In this document: one piece after another, positions 62,433 through 64,000 of the stretch
Layout: each line of letters opens with the position of its first letter
How positions within the stretch are numbered: position 1 is the stretch's first letter
Assembly (NCBI RefSeq): GCF_025345615.1
Contig: NZ_JAODWD010000001.1
Span: forward strand, 434,001-498,000
Reading direction: 5' to 3'
Origin: Mycobacterium deserti
GTDB lineage: Bacteria; Actinomycetota; Actinomycetes; Mycobacteriales; Mycobacteriaceae
DNA length: 64,000 nt
Position numbers and translations under genes: made by a program
Notes under the pieces: model-generated
The model's database searches: none
Told to the model about the DNA's origin: nothing
Seen by the model: the letters and a program-made list of their open reading frames with translations, nothing else

Positions 62433-63215
62433 TCAGGGGAGAAGTATGTAGGTCATCCCCGGCGAGTGCTTCACCCGGCGGCTCGACCAACTGATCAAGC
62501 CGTCGCCGTTGCTGTGCACTTCGGTGATGCCGATGTACTGGCCGTCGCGTCGGCTGGCCGTCGTATCGACCCAGGCCACATGGCCCGGCGGCGGTGCGCG
62601 GTCGATCCCTGGCTGAAACACGACGATCGATCTCGGTTCCGGGCGTTCGGCGACGGTCCACCCCGCGGCCCGCGCACTGTTGCCCCAGTCCTTCGGCGGT
62701 CCCGTCAGCGCCGGGTAGTACTGATCGCCGGATACCTGGAACCACTTCGCGAGCGCGCCCCATGTCGGACTGCCGGGGTCGGCCGGGTTCTTCTGGGCCT
62801 TCTTCCCCGTCGCGCGCGCGGGCGCTACCGGGGCGGGCGTCTCGCCCTCGCACCGCGGAACCACTGGGTCGTCGGAGCCCGTGTCGAGCATTGCGTCGGT
62901 GACGTAGCCGCCTTTGTCGAGCCGGTTCCAGATATTCGTCGTGAGCCGATACGGGCCACCGGAAAACGCTTCCCCGCGGAAATAGCAGACGATCACCACA
63001 CGAGCCCGATCGTCCACGGACCCTATTTTCTGGCTGTTTGCCGAGGGCGCCGAGCGGACATTGAGGTCGCCGCTTCCGGTGTTCACCGTGACGGTGCGAG
63101 GATCTGCGGTGGCCGGGGCAGCGAGAATAAGGGCCGCTCCGACCGAAACAACCAGCGACACAGCGAAAGAGATCGACGGGACAATGCCGCGTCGGGGCAG
63201 GGCACACAGGCTCAT
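62433..63215 (-). CDS. Secreted SH3/CHAP-domain protein, catalytic Cys apparently lost
   Basis: This 260-residue exported protein has a signal peptide (LVVSVGAALILAAPATAD), an SH3-like domain (about 40-110, GDLNVRSAPSANSQKIGSV) and a C-terminal CHAP-like domain (about 145-260). In active CHAP enzymes the domain starts with GQCTWG-type Cys; here GSPTWGALAKWFQ has Pro150 at that place. His212 in PPPGHVAWVDT is kept. WGNSARAAGWTV and PRSIVVFQPG are typical of the family. Cell-wall binding is likely; hydrolysis is doubtful. GAGGGGG precedes ATG 63215. Confidence 0.78.
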   Translation of the reverse strand: MSLCALPRRGIVPSISFAVSLVVSVGAALILAAPATADPRTVTVNTGSGDLNVRSAPSANSQKIGSVDDRARVVIVCYFRGEAFSGGPYRLTTNIWNRLDKGGYVTDAMLDTGSDDPVVPRCEGETPAPVAPARATGKKAQKNPADPGSPTWGALAKWFQVSGDQYYPALTGPPKDWGNSARAAGWTVAERPEPRSIVVFQPGIDRAPPPGHVAWVDTTASRRDGQYIGITEVHSNGDGLISWSSRRVKHSPGMTYILLP

Positions 63216-63379
63216 AGCGCAACCCCCTCGAAGTCGTCGGCAGAATGATAATCCATTCTTGCCGTTTGCTGTGAACCCCGACCGAGTGTCGGAGTGAAAT
63301 TTGCCCGCCGTTTGCCACGGATTACTCGTGTTCCTGACGAATTGAGCCGCTAGTTGGAGTGCGACATGCAATGGCGATC

Positions 63380-64000
63380 TCAGACCGCCATTCGCTTGGC
63401 CTGCGAGCGGCTCGACGGCAGCCGCGACAGTCTCAACGCTGCAGCAGTGGCAGGTCCGACGATGCCGTCCACCGCGAGGGTGCGCGCGTACTCCTCACTC
63501 TTGAGGCGGCGCTGCAGTTCGGCAACCTGAGGTCCCCGTGACCCGCGAGACAGGAGGACGTCGGCGTACTCGCCGATCGGGATCGGCGAACGCGGCGTCG
63601 TTGTCGGCACGGGGCACCCTGTCGATCTGGCGCTGAATGTCGTCACGTAGGACGTCCATGTCGATCCCGCCTGGGTCCCACTTCCCCTGCGAGCGGCCGG
63701 CGTACTCCTTATGGCCTATCGTTCTCGCGGAGGTCTGAGCGAGTCGCCGATTGATAGCGGCGCAGCACCGCACCAGGGCGAAATATTGTTCTTCAGGCCA
63801 ATTTTCGCGATGCGAAGCGGTAGGACTTGTCCCACTGTTGGCGCACTCGATTCCGATCAAGTGCCAGTTGCCCATGTTGGTCGGCAACCAGGGGTACATG
63901 CCCGCACCGGCGTGCCATGCGACGCCGACCGCGACGACGGTCACGGTGCCGTCTCGCGCGATGTGTAGTTGTGACAGTGGGCCGGCGAGATCAGGCCGGC
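63380..64000 (-). pseudogene. N-acetylmuramoyl-L-alanine amidase with peptidoglycan-binding domain, frameshifted and cut by the window end
   Basis: The start lies beyond 64000. The first frame encodes an Amidase_2-type domain: PLSQLHIARDGTV, GVAWHAGAG, NWHLIGIECANSG, HKEYAGRSQGKWDPGGIDMDVL, with zinc-type residues. It would stop at 63495. The PG_binding_1 domain (LLSRGSRGPQVAELQRRL, LAVDGIVGPATAAALRL) is in a frame shifted by one base and ends at 63380. The change of frame falls at about 63585-63610. Homologues usually join the two domains in one protein, so this is a frameshift, unless due to sequencing. Confidence 0.7.

Noticed and set aside
63380..64000. Amidase as a prophage endolysin
   Set aside because: The domain is like phage lysins, but no other phage gene is visible and host chromosomes carry similar amidases.
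1..64000. tRNA, rRNA, riboswitch or CRISPR array
   Set aside because: No cloverleaf-like sequence, conserved riboswitch core or regularly spaced repeats were found by eye; a covariance-model scan would decide.

Overview
The window comes from a high-GC mycobacterium, most likely an environmental or rapid-growing species (Mycolicibacterium type). From left to right, most genes follow in reverse the order known in Mycobacterium tuberculosis from Rv1110 (ispH) down to Rv1057: ispH, Rv1109c, xseA, xseB, 3beta-HSD, then glpX/fum, phoH2/desA2/glyA/coaA, Rv1086/Rv1085c/Rv1084/Rv1083/mca/Rv1081c/greA, metB/pra/cbs/lipU/Rv1075c/fadA3/Rv1073/Rv1072/echA9/echA8/Rv1069c, Rv1066/Rv1065/lpqV/Rv1063c/Rv1062/Rv1059 and the Rv1057 beta-propeller. 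These assignments rest on recognising the protein sequences, not on a database search. No PE/PPE genes were seen at the places where M. tuberculosis carries them.

Regions. 0-4 kb: isoprenoid synthesis (ispH), exonuclease VII (xseAB) and a steroid dehydrogenase behind a perfect KstR-type operator. 4-11 kb: small hydrolases, two SDR enzymes and a SRPBCC protein around a second KstR-type palindrome, an AI-2E transporter and a DUF222/HNH protein. 11-15 kb: dienelactone hydrolase, DUF4245 protein, fructose bisphosphatase and fumarase. 15-20.7 kb: two tandem giant LuxR-family ATPase regulators and a 70-residue orphan protein. 20.7-27.4 kb: phoH2, desA2, a long-form serine hydroxymethyltransferase, a DUF885 peptidase-like protein, coaA and an F420/NADP-type reductase. 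27.4-28.9 kb: three tandem paralogous small membrane proteins. 28.9-36.6 kb: membrane protein, Z-prenyl synthase, hemolysin III-like protein, ketosteroid-isomerase-like protein, thioredoxin-fold DUF255 protein, mycothiol conjugate amidase, greA.

36.6-53 kb holds sulfur amino-acid genes (metB, cbs, a cysteine dioxygenase-rhodanese pair) and fatty-acid/branched-chain degradation genes (glutaryl-CoA dehydrogenase-like, fadA3, echA9, echA8). 53-58.6 kb has two patatins and a lipid cluster (DHDPR-like protein, ltp1) around a third KstR-type operator, then an alpha/beta hydrolase with an apparent frameshift. 58.6-64 kb is a cell-envelope/stress region: two paralogous exported proteins, a beta-propeller gene with a 17-bp terminator hairpin, a STAS/RsbW-like/STAS partner-switching module, a CHAP-domain protein that seems to lack its catalytic cysteine, and a frameshifted amidase cut by the window end.

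No tRNA, rRNA, CRISPR array, insertion sequence or prophage was recognised. The points most worth following up are the three KstR-type sites that link scattered steroid/lipid genes, a palindrome directly in front of desA2, the isomerase with Ser at the oxyanion-hole position, the unphosphorylatable STAS protein, the pseudo-CHAP protein, the tandem membrane-protein triplet with its hairpins, a 20-bp palindrome at the end of the endonuclease-like gene, and the two frameshifts.
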